Source of the DNA: a virus
IMG/VR virus record: IMGVR_UViG_3300046534_001481
Span: 1 to 41,032 of that record
Direction: 5' to 3' (one strand)
Length of the DNA: 41,032 nucleotides
In this document: piece by piece, positions 9,488 to 18,401 of the stretch
How positions within the stretch are numbered: the stretch's first letter is position 1
Layout: every line of letters begins with the position of its first letter
Program-made: the position numbers and the translations under genes
Notes under the pieces: model-generated
What the model saw: only the letters and a program-made list of their open reading frames with translations
What the model was told of the DNA's origin: nothing
Database searches by the model: none

Positions 9488-11542
9488 TTATGTAATATTG
9501 TTATTTACTTTGTAATATATATCAGTTAGTAGCGCGGTGTGATTAGCGCCATCGATTTCTGCAGCAGGTATTGCTGTAAACTCTGCGTCTGTTGGATATA
9601 CACCAGCAGCACCGTCGAAGTTTTGATCGTCGTATTGATATATATATGTTCCCAAAGCACTATTTGGGTCTATTATCGTATTTTTTTCATTATCCATTGC
9701 TTCAAATGTAATGTCACCATAATTATACATTGGCGTATTATCAAAAAAGTGTATCAAGTCTACCCAGCTGTTACTTATACCAGAACCTAGGTCTGATTCC
9801 ATCAACAACATCAATTCCATTTGAACTTTCTTAGATGATGTGACAACATCAGGCATAAATCCATTGTCGATTATGACTGTCGGTGCGATTTGATAACCTG
9901 AACCTGGGTTATCCAACGTAATTGTATCGAAGTAGCCGTATTGATCTAAAACAACTGTCGCGATTGCTTGGGTGCCAACAGGATCAATCGATGTTGGTGC
10001 ACCTATAGTGATTGTCGGAATATCAAGCAAATCAAACTTCATACCACCCGACACATTAATTGATTGTATACTACCTTTGGATGGATTTTCATCAACGGTT
10101 GCTGTAAATGAAGTATAAGCACTACCGCCTGCACTACCGCCATTAGCCGCAACAGATACAAATGGAATTCCAGCATTTGTAACACCGTCCGCGACGATAC
10201 GGCCATTACTATCGATAGTAACAACAAATGTAGCGCCAACACCGCCAACACCAAATAGATTTATTGTTGGTGCAACAGAGTATCCCCAACCAAGATTTTG
10301 GAATTCAATGTATTCCAAAGCTCCAGAGTTCAGTACTGCTGCACCTGTCTGTGCACTTTCAAACAATCTAACATTGAATGAGGGGTAACGTGTACTGACA
10401 ATAAAGCTTATAAGTAGATTAACATTAATAGAAGCCAATCCTAAGTTATTCTTTGGCATCGACGAGTTAATTCTTTGTGCGTCTAGTTCGCCATTATTTA
10501 GTAAAAATATGAATATGACAATTTCACCGAAGAATTTGAAACCCGCTGGGTGTATCAACTTTTCAAATGTATCACCCCATAACTCAAGGTTACTTCCGGT
10601 TCTTAATAGATATGAGAATCTCTGGTAAAAGAATGAATCCTGTATCCTCTTATTATCAGAAAGATAACCTTGATTGTCAATCGCTTTTCCTGTGGTAAAT
10701 TCCTGACCTGAAATTGAACCATCGGCGTTGAAGGTGTCTTTGAATGAATCAGTTAACAAATCCCATTGACCATTCGATGGTATTAGCACATCATCATATG
10801 GGTATTTTACTTCAACATCATCATTGAGCAAAACTCGGAAAAATGTATTAATTGATTCGGCAGAACCACGTTCGCGATAAAACTGTACAATGTTCTTATA
10901 GAAGAGTTTCTTTTCACTCTGCAATTTTCTAGGTATAGCCGCGGCTATTTCCTTTTGAATCTGTTCAAGATAGAAATCTGTAATCGTATCAATATCTCTA
11001 TTCTCAAGTAAGGTGTTTATGCTATAAGTGGGAGCATCACCTGTATATTTAATAATAGGAGTTACAAGACGTATTTGTTCGTTTTCATACACAGACAAGT
11101 TATTATCTGTAATCATAAACAACGAACCGTATGTAGTGGGTTCGTTAATCAAAGCTTCGGGAAGATTATTAGTACCTGAAATGAACGGAAAAATGTAGTC
11201 GTTTAGCGATTCCGATTCTGAGTCAGATGGGTCTAATTTAAGTTCGTTACCCGCAGAGTCATATAATATAGTTAATGGATTATCTGCAGCTATCCCTATA
11301 TCGTAGAAATAGTCGTTTGATTCGCCACGGAATATAAGACGACTATTGATTACTGTAGCAAAGAACGATTGATCTGCTAATTTGTAAAAGTGACCAAAAA
11401 GATTCATGAAATCGTAGTATGAATCTAACATTTCAGTCAAGAGTTCGGCTTCCTCACGTAACTCAAGAGGAATCAACCCTTCAATTCGGACGTTTTCCTT
11501 AGTTTTCCGTCTGGAAGATGCAACCGTTTCGATAATCGCCAT
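9488..11542 (-). CDS. gp7: Baseplate wedge protein, gp7-like
   Basis: 684 residues, clearly shorter than T4 gp7 (about 1030). The N-terminal half has the helix-rich wedge signature (LELREEAELLTEMLDSYYDF; later FYRERGSAESINTFFRVLLN), common to gp7/gpI-type baseplate proteins. The C-terminal half has beta modules with GWGYSVAPTINL and GSGYQIAPTVII repeats. It starts at ATG 11542 in a TAATG overlap with gp6 and lies in the T4 order 25-6-7-8. The name rests on synteny plus these patterns, not on an alignment. Confidence 0.7.
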   Translation of the reverse strand: MAIIETVASSRRKTKENVRIEGLIPLELREEAELLTEMLDSYYDFMNLFGHFYKLADQSFFATVINSRLIFRGESNDYFYDIGIAADNPLTILYDSAGNELKLDPSDSESESLNDYIFPFISGTNNLPEALINEPTTYGSLFMITDNNLSVYENEQIRLVTPIIKYTGDAPTYSINTLLENRDIDTITDFYLEQIQKEIAAAIPRKLQSEKKLFYKNIVQFYRERGSAESINTFFRVLLNDDVEVKYPYDDVLIPSNGQWDLLTDSFKDTFNADGSISGQEFTTGKAIDNQGYLSDNKRIQDSFFYQRFSYLLRTGSNLELWGDTFEKLIHPAGFKFFGEIVIFIFLLNNGELDAQRINSSMPKNNLGLASINVNLLISFIVSTRYPSFNVRLFESAQTGAAVLNSGALEYIEFQNLGWGYSVAPTINLFGVGGVGATFVVTIDSNGRIVADGVTNAGIPFVSVAANGGSAGGSAYTSFTATVDENPSKGSIQSINVSGGMKFDLLDIPTITIGAPTSIDPVGTQAIATVVLDQYGYFDTITLDNPGSGYQIAPTVIIDNGFMPDVVTSSKKVQMELMLLMESDLGSGISNSWVDLIHFFDNTPMYNYGDITFEAMDNEKNTIIDPNSALGTYIYQYDDQNFDGAAGVYPTDAEFTAIPAAEIDGANHTALLTDIYYKVNNNIT

Positions 11543-13437
11543 TATCTATGTCTCGATGAAGTTACATAATCGACGGCACCAGCAGAACCCGCGACTTCAA
11601 TTCTATCGATTGAACCTGTAATATTAACTTCACTTAATTCCATATCTAATAATTGATTACGTTTCGGTGCAATGTCGTATGAGTTCGGGGTCATAGTAAC
11701 TCTGACTTCAATTGATGAATCTGGTGTGAAGTTTTCAAGAACTACTTTACCTAAATCCGGATAAATTGTACCGGCCTTTGGAATGACTTTAATGTCGATA
11801 TCGTCAATAGTCTTGTATACAAATACAATTCGTTGAGTGGGGTTATCTAAATCTATTTCATCACCAAAGAAGCAATCGACTCCGTTGATCTTAAAAGTGG
11901 TCGAACTTATTGTATATGAACTTCCCTTCGTTATATATGTTGGAGATGAAAAATTCAAAATATGTGAATTAACAACCTTTGCATTGATATTAATCTTCTT
12001 TAGCATATAGACACGAGCATTTGAACTTATGATGCCTGCATCAGCCGAATCAATTGTTGACAACAAGTTAGAATGTCTCATAACACCATTGAATCTACGA
12101 AGAGATGTTAGATTATAATCTGTAATAACTTGAAGACAAAGTGCTTCAAGTTCAGCATTCGTTCTGTCGGTCTGATTTGGATTGTATTTAAAAAACACAT
12201 CAAGTGCTATATAAGTATATTCTGGGTCAACGAATACAGGCTCGATCGATACAACATTCTTACCGCGAAGTATAGTTGTTATTTCTGTCTTGGCCGATGC
12301 AGTCAACACACGACCCGACTTTGGCTTGATCGAAACATACACTCTACCAAAATCAGGCGGATCACTATTTTCACCACCCCATGTAGACAGAGTTTCAATG
12401 TCTCCATATTCTTTAATAATGATCGATTTGTAATCATCTGCGGTAACAGCACGATTCTGCGTGATGAATGTAAGCGGTGCGTTATAACGTATCGATTCTA
12501 ATCCCTCGCGGAATGAACCACCTGTTGACAACTCACCCAATATAGAAATAGATATATCTACTTTATCTTCGGTGTTACCATCAATTTCAGATGCCAGAAT
12601 GAACGGCTTATCGGAATTCTTTCCAGCTCCATTACCATCTTCACCTGAGGAGTAGATATATTCAATTTCTACTATATTATTTGACGATGGCTTTAAACCT
12701 GTAATACCATCACCAAAATATATTTCATAAGAACCGCCAGTGTTTTCTTGTAAGAAGAACACATTAGACACAGCATCTAAATTTATAAATGATGTGAACT
12801 TATTGTATATAAGATAGTTTTCAGAGTCAATATTATCACGCACACGAACTACCATGGTAGTGGTGTCTATATTTTGATCGGGTATAACAAAACGTTGATT
12901 ATCAACAGTTGTATCAACTTTATCTCTAATAGTTTTCAAAATACCTTGCTTAATCGAGATATCTTTGAATGTGAAGGTTCCATTTGGTATGCCAAATTCA
13001 TCGTTATTTTGGTTAATAGTCTTGGAATCGAGCACGACAAACGGGAAAGTTACGCCATTGATTACAGATGTTAATGAGGTTCCTCGAAGCAATGTAAGTG
13101 TCGCCGGAACTGCAAGATTCACTTCAATTGGGTCGATAATATCCATATCAACAGAAACTGTCGAACCGAGAGTTGATCTTGGTGTATATCCTAATAATTT
13201 AGCATGAGAGATTACATTACCACGTATCTGTGCAGAGTCGAGGAAAGACTCGTTAATAGTATAATGAGCATTAAGTGCGTTGTAGTGCGTGTTATACGCT
13301 AACAAATCCAACAGAATGGCCATACCACTTCCATCGAAATTGTAATCGTTGAATTGAGTTTGTGCTTCCAAATACTCTTTAAGATTAGTTCTTATCTTAT
13401 CAAAGTCTAATTCGGTAGCATTAAGCAAATTCGGCAT
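11542..13437 (-). CDS. gp6: Baseplate wedge protein gp6 (gpJ-like)
   Basis: 631 residues, close to T4 gp6 (660). The N-terminus FDKIRTNLKEYLEAQTQFND followed by GSGMAILLDLLAYNTHYNAL is diagnostic for gp6/baseplate J proteins, which form the dimeric iris ring around the hub. A central region (RAVTADDYKSIIIKEYGDIE) is also conserved in gpJ proteins. It is coupled to gp25 by a TAATG overlap and to gp7 in the same way. Confidence 0.92.
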   Translation of the reverse strand: MPNLLNATELDFDKIRTNLKEYLEAQTQFNDYNFDGSGMAILLDLLAYNTHYNALNAHYTINESFLDSAQIRGNVISHAKLLGYTPRSTLGSTVSVDMDIIDPIEVNLAVPATLTLLRGTSLTSVINGVTFPFVVLDSKTINQNNDEFGIPNGTFTFKDISIKQGILKTIRDKVDTTVDNQRFVIPDQNIDTTTMVVRVRDNIDSENYLIYNKFTSFINLDAVSNVFFLQENTGGSYEIYFGDGITGLKPSSNNIVEIEYIYSSGEDGNGAGKNSDKPFILASEIDGNTEDKVDISISILGELSTGGSFREGLESIRYNAPLTFITQNRAVTADDYKSIIIKEYGDIETLSTWGGENSDPPDFGRVYVSIKPKSGRVLTASAKTEITTILRGKNVVSIEPVFVDPEYTYIALDVFFKYNPNQTDRTNAELEALCLQVITDYNLTSLRRFNGVMRHSNLLSTIDSADAGIISSNARVYMLKKININAKVVNSHILNFSSPTYITKGSSYTISSTTFKINGVDCFFGDEIDLDNPTQRIVFVYKTIDDIDIKVIPKAGTIYPDLGKVVLENFTPDSSIEVRVTMTPNSYDIAPKRNQLLDMELSEVNITGSIDRIEVAGSAGAVDYVTSSRHR

Positions 13438-13880
13438 TAGCGTACTCTCTCTATGTAAAATTCAACACTAACATCGTCGGTCAGATTGATTACTGTAAAA
13501 TTTATCGATACGAATATGGTATTTGTATCATCGTTATTGGTTATATTTATATAGTTAATGCTAACACGTGGTTCATATTTTTCAATGACACGATACATTT
13601 CCTGCTTTAAAGAACCTATTGTTATGCTGGTGTTTGGTTCAAACAACAGATCGCGAACACCACTACCTAACCAAGGTTGGAACAAGCGCTCTTTCTTAGA
13701 CGTTAATATAAGATTCTTGACTGATTGCTTTACTGCTGCAAGATCTCGTAAAGGGACTATATCACCATGGAGAGGATTTTGGCGTAATTTCAAATCAAGA
13801 TCGGAGTATCCTTTGTTGCGGGATACTATACGATTCTTTTCATTAACTACGCTCTTGTCGCTTAATATTTCTGTAGACAT
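13437..13880 (-). CDS. gp25: Baseplate wedge protein gp25 (GPW/gp25 family)
   Basis: 147 residues. The core contains DIVPLRDLAAVKQSVKNLIL, ERLFQPWLGSGVRDLLFEP and IEKYEPRV, the standard GPW_gp25 pattern including the EPRV motif that docks to gp6 and the sheath. Start at ATG 13880. No ribosome binding site precedes it. Instead a late promoter octamer ends five bases upstream, so the mRNA may begin at the ATG itself (see findings). No other in-frame start lies upstream before the promoter. Confidence 0.93.
   Translation of the reverse strand: MSTEILSDKSVVNEKNRIVSRNKGYSDLDLKLRQNPLHGDIVPLRDLAAVKQSVKNLILTSKKERLFQPWLGSGVRDLLFEPNTSITIGSLKQEMYRVIEKYEPRVSINYINITNNDDTNTIFVSINFTVINLTDDVSVEFYIERVR
13544..13551 (-). 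promoter_or_regulatory. Possible internal late promoter before gp6
   Basis: Exact TATAAATA octamer on the minus strand inside gp25, about 100 bases before the gp6 start. It could boost gp6 and downstream wedge genes. It lies in AT-rich coding sequence, so a chance match is possible. Confidence 0.35.
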
Positions 13881-13885
13881 ATGTT

Positions 13886-13893
13886 TATTTATA
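13886..13893 (-). promoter_or_regulatory. T4-type late promoter immediately before gp25
   Basis: Exact TATAAATA, minus strand, followed by AACAT and then the gp25 ATG. With T4 spacing the +1 base is 13880, the A of the ATG. Confidence 0.7.
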
Positions 13894-13899
13894 CACTAA

Positions 13900-14853
13900 T
13901 TACGATGGAGGGCCAGTTTTTCCACCACTATCACCAGTGTGAGTATGGTCATCCAAACTGGTCAAAGCGGAATCAACGGTGGCAGCATTTAACGCACCAC
14001 CCGCGTCTATTGTCGTACCAGCCCGGATCGATGAACCAACGACGATACTACCGCCAATCGCCAAATCACCTGTGATCGTCGTCTCAGAGCATGTGAGCGT
14101 GGTACTCCCACCAACGACTATATCTGCGTCTTGAAGAACGTGCAATCGAGACGAAGCACCAATATTTACGACCGAATCACCGTCGATATGAACTTCCATC
14201 AAACCCGTGATATGTGTCTTGTCGTTACCTGTGGTAATATTCCATTTGTTCCCATTTCTTTGTACAATATCACCGTTGGGATGCATTTCGACGAGTGTAC
14301 CCGAGCTGTGCTTAATTCGTATTCGCTCAGCACCAACAGTATCATCAATCTCTATTACGTGGCCTGTCGGGGTTTCAGTCACTTTATTATGTGGATATAC
14401 CGCGGCATATGGAGATGCAGGTTCTGCACTTGTATTATCGAGAGGATAAGATATAATATTAACACCAGTAGCGAGGAGATTAACATCACTTCTATTCAAA
14501 TACTCTGTTTTTGGATAAGTAGCTGTCGGGTCACAAAATCCCTTACTCTTATCTGGAGCATCTCCCTGTTCTCCCATCATACTACCCATGATAACAGGGT
14601 CTTGGGCACTTGCGCCATCACGAAAAAATCCAACGACCCAACTACCAGCATATAATCCATGAGGTGATGCACCAAGTCCTGACATACCCGAGGCAGTACA
14701 TGGCATCATCACAGTTGCCCATGGTAAATCTTCTGTTCCTATCAACGTCTTTGATTCATCATGGAATCCGAAACAACGTACTCGAACTCTATTAATCATT
14801 CTTGGGTCATCAATGTCTTCTATAACACCGGTAAACCAATTAAAATTATTCAT
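13900..14853 (-). CDS. gp5: gp5-like baseplate hub spike without lysozyme domain
   Basis: 317 residues. The N-terminal OB-fold (FTGVIEDIDDPRMINRVRVR, then WATVMMPCTASGMSGLGASP and VVGFFRDG) is that of gp5/gpV spikes. The C-terminal ~150 residues are short V/I/G-rich repeats typical of the triple beta-helix needle. The extreme C-terminus has DDHTHTGDSGGKTGPP; the HTH pair matches the HxH motif that binds iron at the tip of P2 gpV-type spikes. Unlike T4 gp5 there is no muramidase domain between OB-fold and needle. The start at 14853 is set by an ATGA overlap with gp27 and by AGAGG upstream; the longer frame has no ribosome binding site. Confidence 0.9.
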   Translation of the reverse strand: MNNFNWFTGVIEDIDDPRMINRVRVRCFGFHDESKTLIGTEDLPWATVMMPCTASGMSGLGASPHGLYAGSWVVGFFRDGASAQDPVIMGSMMGEQGDAPDKSKGFCDPTATYPKTEYLNRSDVNLLATGVNIISYPLDNTSAEPASPYAAVYPHNKVTETPTGHVIEIDDTVGAERIRIKHSSGTLVEMHPNGDIVQRNGNKWNITTGNDKTHITGLMEVHIDGDSVVNIGASSRLHVLQDADIVVGGSTTLTCSETTITGDLAIGGSIVVGSSIRAGTTIDAGGALNAATVDSALTSLDDHTHTGDSGGKTGPPS

Positions 14854-16145
14854 ATAGGTACCTCTACCGAATCTCTTGCTATTTTTGATGAGCATGTGTA
14901 TTCATTATCAACAAATCGATGTACTGTATTAATAATAAGATATTTGCCGGACATATATTGATCAAATAAATCTTCCGCATCAATCTTCTGCCTATTTTCA
15001 AGGCCTGGATCGATTGATCGTGGTAGCAGTATATCGATTATACTTCCCGCACTTAGTGCAGGGTCACCACTCAATGTGACTATGTGGGTCATTTCGTCAA
15101 TGTTCTCCGCTACGGATTGCATATGCCCATATATTTCGACGATGTTAGAGTTATATGACTCAGCATTCTCATGGGATAATTGATTTTTATTTATAAGTTT
15201 ATAAGATGCGTTGAATTTACCAAGCTCTTTACCATTTATTTGAAAGTTTGGGGAATACAGTTGATTTTTATTTATAACAGTCTTTCCATCTTTATTGAAA
15301 GTGTGTGTCGCAAAGGTCTTAGTTGATACATCAACAGACAATGTTCTACTTGAATATACCCCTGCTATAACGTTTCTGATCTTCGAAAAGCCCAAATCTG
15401 ACGACATAGCGATGATTCTATACTTCTTTTGGTTATAATCCAACTCATCCCATGTGTCTCCATCAATCTTAGTTTTGGCCTGATGTGTAAATGTAGCGCT
15501 ATTCTTATAAACACCGTCATTCACATTTTCTATCATACTTTTAAATGATTCTATATGAATACCATCATTAAATGTTTCAAAGACATAGTACGGAAAGGTC
15601 CTTTCATTGTATGCACGAACCATAAGCATATCAATGGCATCATTAACTGTAATATTGGGGAAAACACCCTTGATTATGTTGCTGCCACCTTCAATAAATG
15701 CTATCTTAGTATTCAACTCAACATTATACAGGCTTTTCATTGTGTTCACGAAAGAACCTTGAAATTTCTTTGATAGTCGTGTGATATTACCAAGATAGAA
15801 GTGTTCAGACACCGCTGATAGTTTATAAACTTGTACATTGCTCTTGGGACGTGCATATAAAGGAACCCCAGTCACATATGCGGCTCTTGTGTACTCTTGT
15901 ACTTCCGCGCCATCAAACTTCTCCATTACAAGAGTTATCTTTTCATTACCACTAATCTTTACATAGTTAAAAAAGTCAGCAGAATCCAATATAGTAAACT
16001 CGTATTCCAACGTTTTACTGTATATGCTTTCCGTTATTTCAACCTCGGTGACCAATTTAGTTATATTCCACACGTCTCCATGTGAGTTCTCCAATTCAAT
16101 TTTAGAGAACTTATATGAGGTTGGCGATATATTAGACAGACTCAT
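14850..16145 (-). CDS. gp27: Baseplate hub protein gp27-like
   Basis: 431 residues, near T4 gp27 (391). Beta-rich with the hub/gpD start pattern (KIELENSHGDVWNITKLVTE, EFTILDSADFFNYVKISGNE). It directly precedes the gp5 spike with an ATGA overlap, as expected for the gp27 torus that holds the spike trimer and continues the tail tube. The first 14 bases overlap the end of gp53. Two nearly identical INKNQL segments occur at about residues 290 and 317. Confidence 0.87.
   Translation of the reverse strand: MSLSNISPTSYKFSKIELENSHGDVWNITKLVTEVEITESIYSKTLEYEFTILDSADFFNYVKISGNEKITLVMEKFDGAEVQEYTRAAYVTGVPLYARPKSNVQVYKLSAVSEHFYLGNITRLSKKFQGSFVNTMKSLYNVELNTKIAFIEGGSNIIKGVFPNITVNDAIDMLMVRAYNERTFPYYVFETFNDGIHIESFKSMIENVNDGVYKNSATFTHQAKTKIDGDTWDELDYNQKKYRIIAMSSDLGFSKIRNVIAGVYSSRTLSVDVSTKTFATHTFNKDGKTVINKNQLYSPNFQINGKELGKFNASYKLINKNQLSHENAESYNSNIVEIYGHMQSVAENIDEMTHIVTLSGDPALSAGSIIDILLPRSIDPGLENRQKIDAEDLFDQYMSGKYLIINTVHRFVDNEYTCSSKIARDSVEVPI
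15180..15277 (-). repeat. Two direct 17-bp repeats, each containing a late-promoter octamer, inside gp27
   Basis: The 17-mer TTATAAATAAAAATCAA (minus strand) occurs at 15180-15196 and again at 15261-15277, 81 bases apart. It encodes the repeated INKNQ residues and includes TATAAATA at 15188-15195 and 15269-15276. Either the protein repeat creates the octamers by chance or they are internal late promoters for the spike gene 330-410 bases downstream. Confidence 0.5.
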
Positions 16146-16998
16146 TTAATATTCTCTTGAAACGTAATACAAAGTCCTGTATATTTTCAGGTCGTATGAC
16201 TCTTATGGCGGATCGTTTGTTATTCAATTCGTCTTCGTACTCACGATGGGTCACGATAATAGTTTCATCGTCGGGAACACCACCTTCAACACTGCCACCT
16301 GATGATACATTTGAAGGGAAAAATGTATCGTTATCCACGATCAACCCATTGCTGTCAATATAATATTTTGGTGCTATACGTCTATCAAACACTTGATGGC
16401 TCGAGACTACATCCCCTGTTAACAAACCAGTGAGGTTTTCAGGTGGTGCGAAGGTTTGCAAATTCAAATCTGCTTTTACCCAGATAGGGTCAAGTTCAGT
16501 GCCGGTGTTCTTTTCAATATTCTCAAGGATTAACTGAGAACTCCTCGAGTCCTTTGCTGCCAGAGTACCGCGGTGATTAGTGGTGGTTCCTTGCACAAGT
16601 TCACCAATTTGGAATTTTCCCGCGATTGAATCTCGAATTTCTATTTGACCAAATATGTCGGTGGCGATCACGGGTTTTGTATTAATAACAATTCCCTCAT
16701 ACTCACGATTCATATATTTCTCGAATTCTTGCGACGACAAAGGCCAGCCACTCAAACCTTCGTTTAATGTATCGTTTATAAGGAAGAAAGTCCAATAGTA
16801 CTCTGGAGTACCATAAAGTTTATATGATAATGCGTCTGGGCGTTCACCATCATGTATTTGATAGAACTTATACCCATTGGCGTCATCTATAGCTTCATCT
16901 TGCACCTTGATATATCTGAATATGTCCTTGATGCGAGTCTTAACGCCATCATTAAAGAACTCATATTGTACATACGGAAATGGTTTAAAAAATGACAT
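16132..16998 (-). CDS. gp53: Baseplate wedge protein gp53
   Basis: 288 residues, longer than T4 gp53 (196). The N-terminus FFKPFPYVQYEF, then the LysM-like segment YKFYQIHDGERPDALSYKLY and TPEYYWTFFLINDTLNEGLS, is diagnostic of gp53, which clamps gp6 and gp25 in the wedge. An inserted beta region follows at residues ~110-190. Start chosen at ATG 16998, just after the gp48 stop; the longer frame (to 17022) begins inside gp48 without a ribosome binding site. Confidence 0.9.
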   Translation of the reverse strand: MSFFKPFPYVQYEFFNDGVKTRIKDIFRYIKVQDEAIDDANGYKFYQIHDGERPDALSYKLYGTPEYYWTFFLINDTLNEGLSGWPLSSQEFEKYMNREYEGIVINTKPVIATDIFGQIEIRDSIAGKFQIGELVQGTTTNHRGTLAAKDSRSSQLILENIEKNTGTELDPIWVKADLNLQTFAPPENLTGLLTGDVVSSHQVFDRRIAPKYYIDSNGLIVDNDTFFPSNVSSGGSVEGGVPDDETIIVTHREYEDELNNKRSAIRVIRPENIQDFVLRFKRILNESV

Positions 16999-16999
16999 A

Positions 17000-17818
17000 T
17001 TATTTAATCTTTTCCTTTTCAAGTTTTATCAAGTCATTCTGTGTCTGAGATCGAGTTTCCTGAAATGATAATGAGATATCGATCTCTGCAGGGGCACCCG
17101 TATCCTCAAAGAACACACTTGACGTGGCGTTATAGGTTACATTCAATGAAGTTAAGTAACACTCCGCTATTGCTGCAATGTATTCGTTTTCCTTGTCATC
17201 AACCCAGAATGATATCTTAAATTTTGAAGGATATTTTAAGATGAAATCATCAGTCTCTTCTGGGTACATATTTAATTTAAATGTGTCTTCAATTGCTTTA
17301 ATAATCTTTGATTCTTCAGCTGATGAAGCCATCAATTTAAACGCGAATGCATATGCTCGGGGTGCGGTACCTGTGAAGTTCACGTTGGTATATGCATTAA
17401 GTACTTGTTTGTTCGCGAACTGAAATACTTCGGTCGCGCTTGTAAATGATGCACCTGGCACGGCCTTTGCAAGAATACCTGCCGCTACTGCACCACCTAT
17501 GTTGCCGCCACCTGTATCGATAAAACGATCAATTGAACTACGTACAGAGTCCATACTTCCCGACAAAAATCCACCCGCGGTAAGTGAGCCACCGTTCTTA
17601 AATTGAGAACCAATAGCACCAAGATTCATTGTACCATATGAAGCACCATCGGAGAAATTCAACCCAGCAGGTACTGGCAATATCACTTCAGACACTTCAA
17701 TCGCGTCTTGAATTTTAAACCTCATGTATGAACTCGAGTCTGACTTGTCTAGGTCAGAAGGGAACTGCAAACGTGTGGGTGCTGGGTGCCGTTCGTTTGC
17801 AAAGTTGATTAATGGCAT
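17000..17818 (-). CDS. gp48: Baseplate tail-tube cap protein, gp48-like
   Basis: 272 residues from ATG 17818 (MPLINFANERHPAPTRLQFP), preceded by AGGAA. The longer frame to 17899 would cross the late promoter and is rejected. The region SEVILPVPAGLNFSDGASYG, a central glycine/alanine-rich helix segment, and a tube-fold C-terminus ending in SLSFQETRSQTQNDLIKLEK match gp48-type proteins. These sit on the gp27 hub and start the tube together with gp54. First gene of the leftward late block. Confidence 0.8.
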   Translation of the reverse strand: MPLINFANERHPAPTRLQFPSDLDKSDSSSYMRFKIQDAIEVSEVILPVPAGLNFSDGASYGTMNLGAIGSQFKNGGSLTAGGFLSGSMDSVRSSIDRFIDTGGGNIGGAVAAGILAKAVPGASFTSATEVFQFANKQVLNAYTNVNFTGTAPRAYAFAFKLMASSAEESKIIKAIEDTFKLNMYPEETDDFILKYPSKFKISFWVDDKENEYIAAIAECYLTSLNVTYNATSSVFFEDTGAPAEIDISLSFQETRSQTQNDLIKLEKEKIK

Positions 17819-17830
17819 ATGGTTGTTCCT

Positions 17831-17838
17831 TATAAATA
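17831..17838 (+). promoter_or_regulatory. gp4: T4-type late promoter for gp4
   Basis: Exact TATAAATA on the plus strand; predicted start near 17844 gives a ~28-nt leader with AAGG before the gp4 ATG at 17872. It faces the minus-strand late promoter at 17857-17864, so the two transcripts overlap at their 5' ends. Confidence 0.75.
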
Positions 17839-17856
17839 AAACTATTATTATGTGTT

Positions 17857-17864
17857 TATTTATA
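17857..17864 (-). promoter_or_regulatory. T4-type late promoter for the gp48-gp53-gp27-gp5 block
   Basis: Exact TATAAATA on the minus strand; predicted start near 17851, leader about 33 nt with AGGAAC before the gp48 ATG at 17818. The predicted 5' ends of this and the opposite promoter are complementary over roughly eight bases. Confidence 0.75.
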
Positions 17865-17871
17865 AGGCAAT

Positions 17872-18312
17872 ATGGCATACTCTGGAAAGTTCGTACCAAT
17901 CAACAAAAAGAAATACAAAGGAGACTACACCAAAATAGTCTATCGTTCAACGTGGGAGAATGCTGCATTCAAGTGGCTCGATAACAATCCTGATATAAAG
18001 TATTGGAATTCTGAGGAAGTGATTATACCTTATATCTGTGCAACCGATCGTAAAAGACACAGGTACTTTGTCGACCTATACTTCGAGAATACAAAGGGAA
18101 AGAAGTTCATAATTGAGATTAAACCAAACAAGGAAACAAAGCCACCCAAGAAAGGTGCTCGCCGTACCAAGAAGTTCATACGGGAATCAATGACATATGC
18201 AAAGAATCAATCCAAATGGGCCGCGGCCACTGAGTTTGCATTGGATAATGGTTGTGAGTTCTACGTTTGGGATGAATTTGTCCTTAAATCGTTAGGTATT
18301 AAGATCATGTAA
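17872..18312 (+). CDS. gp4: Head completion nuclease-fold protein gp4
   Basis: 146 residues, close to T4 gp4 (150). The sequence MAYSGKFVPINKKKYKGDY, then YRSTWENAAFKWLDNNPDI, WNSEEVIIPYI, YFVDLYFENTKGKKFIIEIKPNKET and the C-terminal YVWDEFVLKSLGI match the gp4/gp50 head-completion family. Its fold resembles TnsA/PD-(D/E)xK nucleases: E in the first helix region, D of YFVDLY, and E-x-K of IEIKP. It acts on filled heads before tail joining. Translated from AAGG-CAAT-ATG. Confidence 0.92.
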   Translation: MAYSGKFVPINKKKYKGDYTKIVYRSTWENAAFKWLDNNPDIKYWNSEEVIIPYICATDRKRHRYFVDLYFENTKGKKFIIEIKPNKETKPPKKGARRTKKFIRESMTYAKNQSKWAAATEFALDNGCEFYVWDEFVLKSLGIKIM

Positions 18313-18349
18313 CTTATGGTATACCAACCTGCCCCGGCACGACTTAGTT

Positions 18350-18378
18350 ATTATAACACACTTAGACACATTTGTCAA
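18350..18378 (-). promoter_or_regulatory. Consensus sigma70 promoter pointing antisense into gp4
   Basis: On the minus strand, TTGACA (18373-18378), a 17-base spacer and TATAAT (18350-18355): a perfect host-type promoter. Transcription runs leftward from about 18343, through the whole of gp4 in antisense. The first sense gene it would reach is gp48, about 520 bases on. No coding frame with a ribosome binding site begins just downstream. Confidence 0.7.
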
Positions 18379-18388
18379 CCATTTTCTT

Positions 18389-18396
18389 TATAAATA
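18389..18396 (+). promoter_or_regulatory. T4-type late promoter immediately before the gp2-like gene
   Basis: Exact TATAAATA on the plus strand, then CAATT, then ATG at 18402. T4 spacing puts +1 at 18402, the A of the ATG. Confidence 0.7.
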
Positions 18397-18401
18397 CAAT
18401 T

